Source of the DNA: Auanema rhodensis
Taxonomy: Eukaryota; Nematoda; Chromadorea; Rhabditida; Rhabditidae
Direction of reading: 5' to 3'
NCBI GenBank assembly: GCA_964057225.1
Contig: OZ059895.1
Coordinates: forward strand, 17,389,688 to 17,453,687
DNA: 64,000 nucleotides
Made by a program: the position numbers and the translations under genes. Shown here in pieces: positions 1 through 9,400 of the stretch (position 1 is its first letter; every line of letters begins with the position of its first letter). Below the pieces are notes generated by a model. That model was not told the origin of the DNA and ran no database searches. It was given only the letters and a program-made list of their open reading frames with translations.

Positions 1-2
1 CA

Positions 3-3000
3 ACAACATTAGCAACAGTCACTGACACGGCGTCACGAATCTTAAGGAAACAAAGAACATCATCTCCACCCGTAGAAACCAGAGAAATTCAGGCTCAGGC
101 AACGTATACAGCGTCAAAAGTGAACAACGAAATACAATTCAACCTCAACGTATCTCGCAGAATAGCTCAAGATCATCTACAATATACAACAACACTCATA
201 CAAGAAGAGCTACAGAAACATTTCATGGAATCTTATGAATCCATATGTGAGATTCAAAATAGATACCTCGAGCTATGGCGTTCTATTTTACACATAGAAC
301 CTACAATAGCAATGAGGACTATTTTAGGAAGAGAGGATATTGCAGCCCGTTTCGTAGGCAGCGATATAGTTCATGTTCATATATGCCTACCTCTTCAACC
401 TAAAGCTGTTTATCATAATCATAAGATCAATGATACATGCTATTTGGAAACACCAGTAATAACAGAAGATGAGAGATTATATTTTGCTGCTCCAGGATCA
501 AGAGACTTATTAACACATGGAAAAGAGATAGATTGCGAACATGTACCCACAGATGTATACTATCAAAATGGAGAATGGATAAATATAAATGGATCGGTTG
601 AAGTAAAACCAATATCACTCTTTGATAAAGCGCAATACCACCAATTAACACCTTTAAAGTTCACAGGCGCTAACTTATACACCAATTTATCATTGAGAGT
701 TTACTCAATGTCAACAGCTATTGCATATGGAGCAAGTTTAGCATCCATACGACAGAACCATGTTTTACATACTATTCACAACGATCCAAAAATTACGTCC
801 GCCTTTAATCTTTTGAAAAAGGGCAGTGACTATATCTCTAAAGCAGCTGAGTTCACAACTTCCGCCTGGACTAGCGTAAAGCAATTTCTAATAGGATCAA
901 TTGAGAGAACACTCATCTTCATAGGATCAATGGTTACGATTGCCGCAGTATTAATAATTCTTTTCGTTGTTGCTAAATTTTGGTTCTTCAGAGCCACTCC
1001 ACTAACCGTAATGCATGTCCACGAAATAGATAATGAGCCCCCAAGCTATGAAGAAACATTGGAACTTGTAAGCCGCCCAGACCAACAGATGCCAGATAAC
1101 ATCATGAAGCAATACTATCCTGCTTTAGTAACATTTATTCCAATCGCAATACCATTTGTTGCTTCTATTGTATCAGCGGAAACAAAGTTACCATTAATAT
1201 ATATATCAGTTGAAGATAAACTGATTTTAGCTTTATGGGATTCAGGCTCATCAGTGTCATATGTTAGGCTCTCCACCCTCAAATATCTGAACATGGCCGA
1301 AAATGTCAAGAAGAGACATTTAGTAGCGATGGCAGCCAACAAGTCCACTTTCACATTTTATGGAAAGATAAATCTTGTAATTGAAATTGCCGGTTACGAG
1401 ATCGAACACACCTTTTTGGTCTCAAACGATCATGACTGTCCTGCTCCCGCTTTAATTGGACTAGATTTCATGAAAGCGCTTGACAGCGAAAACATCGACG
1501 TCAGCCTTAAACCATCCAAGAAGAGGTTGGAGATTGGAAACAATGCCATCCCATTAATAGGAAACGAATCTATTAAGCATACGGAGATAACTGTGAATAT
1601 CATTAATTTAAGAACAAAAACATTAAAGCCTGATGAAGAGGCACCTATCCCAATAAAGACAGATAAACCACTAGAATCTAACGAAGTGGTTGTCTTAGGG
1701 GATAGTGGAAGCGCATTAAAATCATTATATCCAACTGCGTTTCGTGATACCAGTGGAGTATATGTTATGTTCCGTAACAATACCGATGAAACAATAGCTA
1801 TGGAAGCTAATTCAGTCATCGGACAGGCAATAATTGGAGAAATTCCGGCTTGTGAACCCTTTAAGCATAAGCCAATTCTACCATATGTTCCGCCAGAGGC
1901 CGATTGGGAGAGTAAACTACCATATTTTCCAAGAGACTTCATAAAAGATCTTGATCTAGAGAATGCTGATCTCACGAAAGAAGAAAAACATGAGCTTACA
2001 AAAATAATTGAAAGCCATCGTGAGGCATTTCTTAACGAGGACAGGAAAATAGGCTTATTTAAAGGTCCTATAGAGCATACCATACCATTGAGAACAGATA
2101 TGGATATGCCAAAGCCGAGAATAACACGTATTCCCTTAGGAAAACAGGAAGAAATTGAAAAACAAGTCAAAGAAATGCTTGAGCAAGGCATAATAGAGCC
2201 TTCTACATCTCTATTTAATAGCCCTGTAGTACTAGTTAAGAAGAAAGATGACACGTATAGGTTTGTGACAGATTTTCGAGCTTTAAATAATGTCACACGC
2301 AAGCAAACTTATGTCATTCCAAGCATTTCTGACATAGTTGATTTGGCAGCAGGCGCCCAATTTTTCTCAAACTTCGATTTAGTGTCAGGATTTTTTCAAA
2401 TATCCTTGAGAAAATCAGATCGACCACTAACAGCATTTACGACCACATCCGGCACATACCAGTACAAACGGATGCCGATGGGCCTTTGTGGAGCCCCTCA
2501 TACCTTTCAAACAGCAGTAAGGTATTTGCAAAGTAAATGTTCTTGTAAACTATTTGTTTATTTGGACGATCTATTAGTTATATCTGATACAAGAGAACAA
2601 CATCTCAAAGATATCGATGATTTACTGCAAGCAGTAGAAGAATTGGGAATGAAGATAAAGCTTAAGAAATGCGCTTTTGCTCAACCAGAAGTGAAATTTC
2701 TAGGACTTATTGTAGGACGTCAAGGTATAAAACCTGACCCTCAAAAAGTCGCCGCCATACAAGATTATCCGGCACCAAAGAATGCAACAGGTGTACGAGC
2801 ATTCTTGGGAATGGTTGGATTCTTTCGCAAATTCATGAAAGATTTTGCACGTATCGCAAGCCCTTTATACGATCTGACAAAGGCAGATACTGAATTCAAA
2901 TGGGAAAACAAACATCAAGAAGCTTTAGACCTCCTTAAAAGAAGTTTAATACAGGCACCCGTTTTAAGCCCACCTAAATCGGACCGCTTGTTTATAGTTG

Positions 3001-4862
3001 AAAGCGACGGTAGTAACATCGCCATAGGTGCTGTATTATTACAACCGGAAGATCCAAAACAACCTCTGAAAAATCTACACCCTATCGCATTTGCAAGCAG
3101 AAAACTAGTTAAAGCCGAACGTAACTACGCACCAATCGAGATAGAAGCATTAGGCCTTGTATATGCATTAAATCAATTCCGTACATACATTCTTGGAACT
3201 CATACTATATGTATTACGGACCATCGACCTCTTACCAGCTTAATGACACGCAGAGACTTATTTGGTCGTCTTGCGAAGTTCCAGCTGGTCATCCAAGAAT
3301 ATGATATTGAAATAAAATATCGCGCAGGCCAATTAAATAAAGTATGCGATGCTCTATCTCGATATATAGGTGAAGAAGCTAACGATGCTAAGCCGGAAAC
3401 AAAGAAGAAGAAAATGGAAGAAATTCACATTAACGCCATAAATACACCAACAATAAAGGAAATTCAACTAAGCACCCCTTGGATTAAACGGACGATAGCG
3501 GAGATTGAATATAGAGCACAAAAGAACATGACAGCTAATGACAGATATTGTGTCATAAATGACTTGCTCTATACAAAACCAACAGACAAAAAGCCACAAC
3601 CCGCTATCGTAATACCACAAGAACACCCCATAATTGAGGAAATAATCAAAGTTTTTCATGAGGATCCTACAATTGCAGCACATCAAGGAATTATTAAAAC
3701 AAAAGAAGCAATTCTAAGAAGATTCTATTGGACAAATATGCAGAACGACATTACTATATTCATCAAGAACTGCATTAAATGTGCTCAAAGAAAAAAAGAT
3801 CCACATTCCATGACGGTACAACCAATAGGTCATTTTGAGATACCAAGCAAGCCATTTGAACGAGTCCACATGGACGTAATGGGACCATTTCCCCCTTCAA
3901 AAAGAAACTGTACCTACGTCATTACCATGCAAGACGCATTTACAAAATGGTCAACAACAATTGCTGTACCACAAATAACAACGGAAATCACAATTGATCG
4001 ATTTCTAAGACATTTCGTTTACATTTTTGGACCACCCCATCGCTTGATCACCGATAGAGGTTCAAACTTTGTATCTAAAAAGTTCGAAGAAATGTGTACT
4101 AAACTTGGAATCAAACATGAACCAACACTACCACACCAAAAGAACTCAAATGGACAAGTGGAAAGACTTCACCGAACCCTCGAAGAAGGATTAACCCACT
4201 ACTTAAAAGAGGACCTTAGTGACTGGGATACTGTATTACCAAAAATCACTTTTGCTATTAACAATATTCAGCACGCGACTACAGGGATTGCGCCATACAT
4301 TGCATTATTCGGTAAAGAATGCAGAATGTCAATGGACGCTGAATTACCAGAAACGATCACCAAAATTCAAGAAATTTCTGAAGAATTACTCCAAAGAAGA
4401 CCAGATATGGACAAGAGAGACGAAATAATAAAGAACCGCATAGCTAAAAATCAAGAAAATGCGAAAAAGAAGAAAGATAGAACGCAAAGAGCACACCATA
4501 GAGACATTCAACCGGGCGACATGGTGATGACGACTATAAAATCACACCAAATCGGCCAAAAGCTTCGGAAAAGCTATGATGGACCATGCGAAGTCATCAA
4601 CGTAGAAGGATCAAAAGTTCAAATCAGAAATTCATCAGGAAAACTACAAGATATCCACAAAGATAACTTGAAAATCTTCTCTCCTGCTTCACAAAACATC
4701 TCTTACAACACTCGCGCAAGGTTTCGAGAAAGTCAAGCAGAAGAAGATAGCGACATCGAAATAATAGAAGTGATCAACAGGAACAACAAGGATAGCATAG
4801 ATACAGAGCCAGAAGATGAAAATGAAGACGAAATATGGCTTCCGAGGAATGAAGAAGAATAA
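3..4862 (+). CDS. Gypsy Pol polyprotein with N-terminal membrane-anchored envelope-like domain (5' partial)
   Basis: The frame is open from the window edge and has no credible ATG start, so it is 5' partial. Residues are numbered from the GTG codon at 120. Residues 1-260 look like an ectodomain of unknown family with few cysteines (43, 89, 107, 139). A transmembrane segment spans about 264-290. A PPSY motif (307-310) follows on the presumed cytoplasmic side. The aspartic protease has DSG at 374-376. RT spans about 640-860 with YLDD at 814-817. RNase H has D962 and E1009. Integrase has a zinc site H1180, H1188, C1218, C1221 and a DD35E core D1252, D1312, E1348, with a basic C-terminal part to 1580. 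All catalytic residues checked are present and there are no stops. RT, RNase H and integrase are certain from motifs. The identity of the N-terminal domain is inference. An envelope-like domain before protease, in frame with Pol, is not the usual gag-pol-env order. Confidence 0.92.
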   Translation, partial: TTLATVTDTASRILRKQRTSSPPVETREIQAQATYTASKVNNEIQFNLNVSRRIAQDHLQYTTTLIQEELQKHFMESYESICEIQNRYLELWRSILHIEPTIAMRTILGREDIAARFVGSDIVHVHICLPLQPKAVYHNHKINDTCYLETPVITEDERLYFAAPGSRDLLTHGKEIDCEHVPTDVYYQNGEWININGSVEVKPISLFDKAQYHQLTPLKFTGANLYTNLSLRVYSMSTAIAYGASLASIRQNHVLHTIHNDPKITSAFNLLKKGSDYISKAAEFTTSAWTSVKQFLIGSIERTLIFIGSMVTIAAVLIILFVVAKFWFFRATPLTVMHVHEIDNEPPSYEETLELVSRPDQQMPDNIMKQYYPALVTFIPIAIPFVASIVSAETKLPLIYISVEDKLILALWDSGSSVSYVRLSTLKYLNMAENVKKRHLVAMAANKSTFTFYGKINLVIEIAGYEIEHTFLVSNDHDCPAPALIGLDFMKALDSENIDVSLKPSKKRLEIGNNAIPLIGNESIKHTEITVNIINLRTKTLKPDEEAPIPIKTDKPLESNEVVVLGDSGSALKSLYPTAFRDTSGVYVMFRNNTDETIAMEANSVIGQAIIGEIPACEPFKHKPILPYVPPEADWESKLPYFPRDFIKDLDLENADLTKEEKHELTKIIESHREAFLNEDRKIGLFKGPIEHTIPLRTDMDMPKPRITRIPLGKQEEIEKQVKEMLEQGIIEPSTSLFNSPVVLVKKKDDTYRFVTDFRALNNVTRKQTYVIPSISDIVDLAAGAQFFSNFDLVSGFFQISLRKSDRPLTAFTTTSGTYQYKRMPMGLCGAPHTFQTAVRYLQSKCSCKLFVYLDDLLVISDTREQHLKDIDDLLQAVEELGMKIKLKKCAFAQPEVKFLGLIVGRQGIKPDPQKVAAIQDYPAPKNATGVRAFLGMVGFFRKFMKDFARIASPLYDLTKADTEFKWENKHQEALDLLKRSLIQAPVLSPPKSDRLFIVESDGSNIAIGAVLLQPEDPKQPLKNLHPIAFASRKLVKAERNYAPIEIEALGLVYALNQFRTYILGTHTICITDHRPLTSLMTRRDLFGRLAKFQLVIQEYDIEIKYRAGQLNKVCDALSRYIGEEANDAKPETKKKKMEEIHINAINTPTIKEIQLSTPWIKRTIAEIEYRAQKNMTANDRYCVINDLLYTKPTDKKPQPAIVIPQEHPIIEEIIKVFHEDPTIAAHQGIIKTKEAILRRFYWTNMQNDITIFIKNCIKCAQRKKDPHSMTVQPIGHFEIPSKPFERVHMDVMGPFPPSKRNCTYVITMQDAFTKWSTTIAVPQITTEITIDRFLRHFVYIFGPPHRLITDRGSNFVSKKFEEMCTKLGIKHEPTLPHQKNSNGQVERLHRTLEEGLTHYLKEDLSDWDTVLPKITFAINNIQHATTGIAPYIALFGKECRMSMDAELPETITKIQEISEELLQRRPDMDKRDEIIKNRIAKNQENAKKKKDRTQRAHHRDIQPGDMVMTTIKSHQIGQKLRKSYDGPCEVINVEGSKVQIRNSSGKLQDIHKDNLKIFSPASQNISYNTRARFRESQAEEDSDIEIIEVINRNNKDSIDTEPEDENEDEIWLPRNEEE

Positions 4863-5567
4863 CAACAAGATAATGCTACGTTATTTAAATTATTGTAACA
4901 AAATAACGATGAATTAAAAAAAAAAAAAAAAAATTAATGCTAAATAACATTCAAAATAAAAATAGCATTTAATAGAGATTGAGAAAGGAAAAATAAGGCA
5001 AATTCTAAACGAGGAGATGTTATGACTAATGGTTCCAAGTTACCGTAATCCTATGCGGACTAGAGGACATTTTGACAACCATCCGAGCTCCATGTGCCTC
5101 TCCAAATAAGATGAGATGAACACTGGTAGGCGTATCAACCACAATTTCATCTTAAGTGGTAGTCTCCATTAGTAATCAAGGATTCACTCTGGGAGACATA
5201 TGGAGACACATTATTAAATCATAATCTCGGTTCAATTTAGAAATGAGTACTTCTTGAGACCATTAGTCAAAATAATAACATATTCCCATTCATTACTAGC
5301 CCCTTTATTCTACAATCTCTATTAGGAAATGCTTGAATATTAAGATAATTAATTTATGAAATTAATAATATTCTAATTCATCGTCCCTTCATATTATATT
5401 GAACCCTTCTTATAAATTATTGTAATTTTGTTTGTATACTAACTAAAACTCTATCATACTATAGTTATTGTGAAGCTAAAACAATTGAACTCTAAAACTC
5501 AGTTACATATAAGCCCAAATTTTTGTTTAAAATATCGCGAGGTCGCGACAATCTTTGAAAAAGGGCA
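4863..5567 (+). other. Non-coding 3' internal region of gypsy element
   Basis: No credible reading frame was seen. It contains an 18-nt A run at 4916-4933. At 5007-5016 there is a purine-rich stretch followed by TGTTATG, which looks like a conventional LTR start, but no second copy supports that. The palindrome TCGCGA occurs twice, two bases apart, at 5535-5548. The region ends in a short purine run just before the LTR. Confidence 0.6.
5557..5565 (+). other. Polypurine tract (candidate) of gypsy element
   Basis: The run GAAAAAGGG lies three bases upstream of the LTR start at 5568. This is the place and composition expected for the plus-strand primer of an LTR retrotransposon. It is short, so the call rests mainly on position. 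Confidence 0.5.
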
Positions 5568-5933
5568 CGTTCCATTCGGAGACTCTATATATGTAACTGC
5601 AGGGTTAGAGCCAGACCGACTAGAGGAATGAGGAATGGCACCGCCTTCCCTCATGCCCCTATTCGGGAGTTCGCCCCTTTGCAAGCCCATGGACGGTTTG
5701 CATCTAACTTAGTTAATCTTATATATTAGTCTTTGTCTTGTAAATGTAGTTTACTTTATCCTTGTGTTAATGTATTGTAATGATATTGTATTGTGTATAA
5801 TAAACCTATATATTTCCTTATCTTATGTAATCCTTATGCTCTGTTTCCATACCGCTACACTTATGGAATACTATACGCGTAGTTGAGCAGACTACAATGG
5901 TCTGTTCAATATACGTAGGAGCATAATGGAACG
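5568..5933 (+). repeat. 3' LTR of gypsy element
   Basis: The LTR begins CGTTCCATTCGG and ends GGAACG, giving a 6-bp inverted terminal repeat instead of TG...CA. The same start and a similar 3' end (AATAAACC, ACCGCTACA, TGGAATACTAT, GAGCATAAYGGAACG) occur in the element at 17269-18581, where the boundaries are confirmed by a target duplication. A polyadenylation signal AATAAA lies at 5799-5804. The sequence changes to tRNA-array sequence immediately after 5933. Confidence 0.8.
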
Positions 5934-6110
5934 AGGCATCGTTTTAGACTTTCTCAAACTATTTTTAGGATTCATTCGTGCTTCTCAAAGCTTTTACTTC
6001 AGGTTACATCTTCTCTTATTCATTCGAATGAAATATTTTACTTCAATACGGAGCAGTATTTTTAAAAGTGACAAAGTGATTATTATCGACAAATGAAAAC
6101 AACTTATCAA

Positions 6111-6182
6111 GCCTCATTGGCTCAGGGGCAGAGCGTCTGTCTAGTAAACAGAAGGTCGCTGGTTCGATTCCAGCATGAGGCA
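6111..6182 (+). tRNA. tRNA-Thr(AGT), first full copy, representative of about 153
   Basis: A 72-nt cloverleaf read directly. The acceptor GCCTCAT/ATGAGGC is a perfect 7-bp pair with discriminator A. The D arm is GCTC, loop AGGGGCA, GAGC. The anticodon arm is TCTGT, loop CTAGTAA, ACAGA, placing AGT at 34-36 after T33 (threonine ACU; A34 is expected to become inosine). The variable loop is AGGTC. The T arm is GCTGG, loop TTCGATT, CCAGC. There is no intron and CCA is not encoded. The internal Pol III promoter is present: A box near TGGCTCAGGGG and B box GGTTCGATTCC. A T4 terminator lies at 6186-6189, four bases after the tRNA. This copy matches the array consensus. Confidence 0.95.
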
Positions 6183-6354
6183 TCGTTTTAGACTTTTTCA
6201 AAATATTTTGAAGATTAATTCGTGCTTCTTGAAGCTTTTACTTCAGGTTACATCTTCTCTTATTCATTCAAATGAAATGTTTTACTTCAACACGGAGCAG
6301 TATTGTTAAAAGTGACAAAGTGATTATTATCGACAAATGAAAATAACTTATCAA

Positions 6355-6407
6355 GCCTCATTGGCTCAGGGGCAGAGCGTCTGTCTAGTCGATTCCAGCA
6401 TGAGGCA
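6355..6407 (+). pseudogene. tRNA-Thr relic with 19-nt deletion (type copy of 49)
   Basis: Identical to the full tRNA except that 19 nt are missing between CTAGT and CGATTCC. The loss removes the 3' half of the anticodon loop and stem, the variable loop, the 5' strand of the T stem and the first T-loop bases. The A box and acceptor ends remain, but the B box is destroyed, so transcription and folding should fail. Exactly the same breakpoints occur in 49 copies across the window, so they descend from one event. The copy at 20359 has also lost the upstream ATGAAA context (AAGAAA). Confidence 0.93.
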
Positions 6408-9400
6408 TCGTTTTAGACTTCTTCAAACTATTTTGAGGATTAATTCGTGCTTCTTGAAGCTTTTACTTCAGGTTACATCTTCTCTTATTCATTCGAATGA
6501 AATGTTTTACTTCAACACGGAGCAGTATTGTTAAAAGTGACAAAGTGATTATTATCGACAAATGAAAATAACTTATCAAGCCTCATTGGCTCAGGGGCAG
6601 AGCGTCTGTCTAGTAAACAGAAGGTCGCTGGTTCGATTCCAGCATGAGGCATCGTTTTAGACTTTTTCAAACTATTTTGAGGATTAATTCGTGCTTCTTG
6701 AAGCTTTTACTTCAGGTTACATCTTCTCTTATTCATTCGAATGAAATATTTTACTTCAACACGGAGCAGTATTGTTAAAAGTGACAAAGTGATTATTATC
6801 GACAAATGAAAATAACTTATCAAGCCTCATTGGCTCAGGGGCAGAGCGTCTGTCTAGTAAACAGAAGGTCGCTGGTTCGATTCCAGCATGAGGCATCGTT
6901 TTAGACTTCTTCAAACTATTTTGAAGATTAATTCGTGCTTCTTGAAGCTTTTACTTCAGGTTACATCTTCTCTTATTCATTCAAATGAAATGTTTTACTT
7001 CAACACGGAGCAGTATTGTTAAAAGTGACAAAGTGATTATTATCGACAAATGAAAATAACTTATCAAGCCTCATTGGCTCAGGGGCAGAGCGTCTGTCTA
7101 GTCGATTCCAGCATGAGGCATCGTTTTAGACTTCTTCAAACTATTTTGAGGATTAATTCGTGCTTCTTGAAGCTTTTACTTCAGGTTACATCTTCTCTTA
7201 TTCATTCGAATGAAATGTTTTACTTCAACACGGAGCAGTATTGTTAAAAGTGACAAAGTGATTATTATCGACAAATGAAAATAACTTATCAAGCCTCATT
7301 GGCTCAGGGGCAGAGCGTCTGTCTAGTAAACAGAAGGTCGCTGGTTCGATTCCAGCATGAGGCATCGTTTTAGACTTTTTCAAACTATTTTGAGGATTAA
7401 TTCGTGCTTCTTGAAGCTTTTACTTCAGGTTACATCTTCTCTTATTCATTCGAATGAAATATTTTACTTCAACACGGAGCAGTATTGTTAAAAGTGACAA
7501 AGTGATTATTATCGACAAATGAAAATAACTTATCAAGCCTCATTGGCTCAGGGGCAGAGCGTCTGTCTAGTAAACAGAAGGTCGCTGGTTCGATTCCAGC
7601 ATGAGGCATCGTTTTAGACTTCTTCAAACTATTTTGAGGATTAATTCGTGCTTCTTGAAGCTTTTACTTCAGGTTACATCTTCTGTTATTCATTCGAATG
7701 AAATATTTTACTTCAATACGGAGCAGTATTGTTAAAAGTGACTAAGAGATTATAATAGAGAAATGAGAATAACTTATCAAGCCTCATTGGCTCAGGGGCA
7801 GAGCGTCTGTCTAGTAAACAGAAGGTCGCTGGTTCGATTCCAGCATGAGGCATCGTTTTAGACTTTTTCAAACTATTTTGAGGATTAATTCGTGCTTCTT
7901 GAAGCTTTTACTTCAGGTTACATCTTCTCTTATTCATTCGAATGAAATATTTTACTTCAACACGAAGCAGTATTGTTAAAAGTGACAAAGTGATTTATAT
8001 CGACAAATGAAAACAACTTATCAAGCCTCATTGGCTCAGGAGCAGAGCGTCTGTCTAGTCGATTCCAGCATGAGGCATCGTTTTAGACTTCTTCAAACTA
8101 TTTTGAGGATTAATTCGTGCTTCTTGAAGCTTTTACTTCAGGTTACATCTTCTCTTATTCATTCGAATGAAATATTTTACTTCAATACGGAGCAGTATTG
8201 TTAAAAGTGACAAAGTGATTATTATCGACAAATGAAAACAACTTATCAAGCCTCATTGGCTCAGGGGCAGAGCGTCTGTCTAGTAAACAGAAGGTCGCTG
8301 GTTCGATTCCAGCATGAGGCATCGTTTTAGACTTTTTCAAACTATTTTGAGGATTAAATCGTGCTTCTTGAAGCTTTTACTTCAGGTTACATCTTCTCTT
8401 ATTCATTCGAATGAAATATTTTACTTCAACACGGAGCAGTATTGTTAAAAGTGACAAAGTGATTATTATCGACAAATGAAAATAACTTATCAAGCCTCAT
8501 TGGCTCAGGGGCAGAGCGTCTGTCTAGTAAACAGAAGGTCGCTGGTTCGATTCCAGCATGAGGCATCGTTTTAGACTTCTTCAAACTATTTTGAGGATTA
8601 ATTCGTGCTTCTTGAAGCTTTTACTTCAGGTTACATCTTCTGTTATTCATTCGAATGAAATATTTTACTTCAATACGGAGCAGTATTGTTAAAAGTGACT
8701 AAGAGATTATAATAGAGAAATGAGAATAACTTATCAAGCCTCATTGGCTCAGGGGCAGAGCGTCTGTCTAGTAAACAGAAGGTCGCTGGTTCGATTCCAG
8801 CATGAGGCATCGTTTTAGACTTTTTCAAACTATTTTGAGGATTAATTCGTGCTTCTCGAAGCTTTTACTTCAGGTTACATCTTCTCTTATTCATTCAAAT
8901 GAAATATTTTACTTCAATACGGAGCAGTATTGTTAAAAGTTACAAAGTGATTATTATCGACAAATGAAAACAACTTATCAAGCCTCATTGGCTCAGGGGC
9001 AGAGCGTCTGTCTAGTAAACAGAAGGTCGCTGGTTCGATTCCAGCATGAGGCATCGTTTTAGACTTTTTCAAAATATTTTGAAGATTAATTCGTGCTTCT
9101 TGAAGCTTTTACTTCAGGTTACATCTTCTCTTATTCATTCGAATGAAATATTTTACTTCAATACGGAGCAGTATTGTTAAAAGTGATAAAGTGATTATTA
9201 TCGACAAATGAAAACAACTTATCAAGCCTCATTGGCTCAGGGGCAGAGCGTCTGTCTAGTAAACAGAAGGTCGCTGGTTCGATTCCAGCATGAGGCATCG
9301 TTTTAGACTTCTTCAAACTATTTTGAAGATTAATTCGTGCTTCTTGAAGCTTTTACTTCAGGTTACATCTTCTCTTATTCATTCGAATGAAATATTTTAC

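Larger units (their letters stand above)
1..5933 (+). mobile_element. Ty3/gypsy LTR retrotransposon, 5' part outside window
   Basis: This is the 3' portion of an LTR retrotransposon: an open Pol frame from base 3 to 4862, about 700 bp of non-coding 3' sequence, a short purine tract and a 366-bp 3' LTR. The domain order protease, RT, RNase H, integrase is that of Ty3/gypsy (Metaviridae). The element ends at 5933, and the next bases (AGGCATCG) are the last nucleotides of a tRNA-Thr repeat unit, so the element lies within the tRNA array. I infer that the array continues to the left of the window and that the unseen left flank ends in the same 4-5 bp (AGGC or AGGCA). The 5' LTR, primer site and any gag are not visible. 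Confidence 0.9.

Noticed and set aside
5017..5933. A 917-bp LTR starting TGTTATG at 5017 after a purine stretch
   Set aside because: The related element at 17269-18581 shows the LTR starting at CGTTCC next to a target duplication, and no second copy of 5017-5567 is present in the window.
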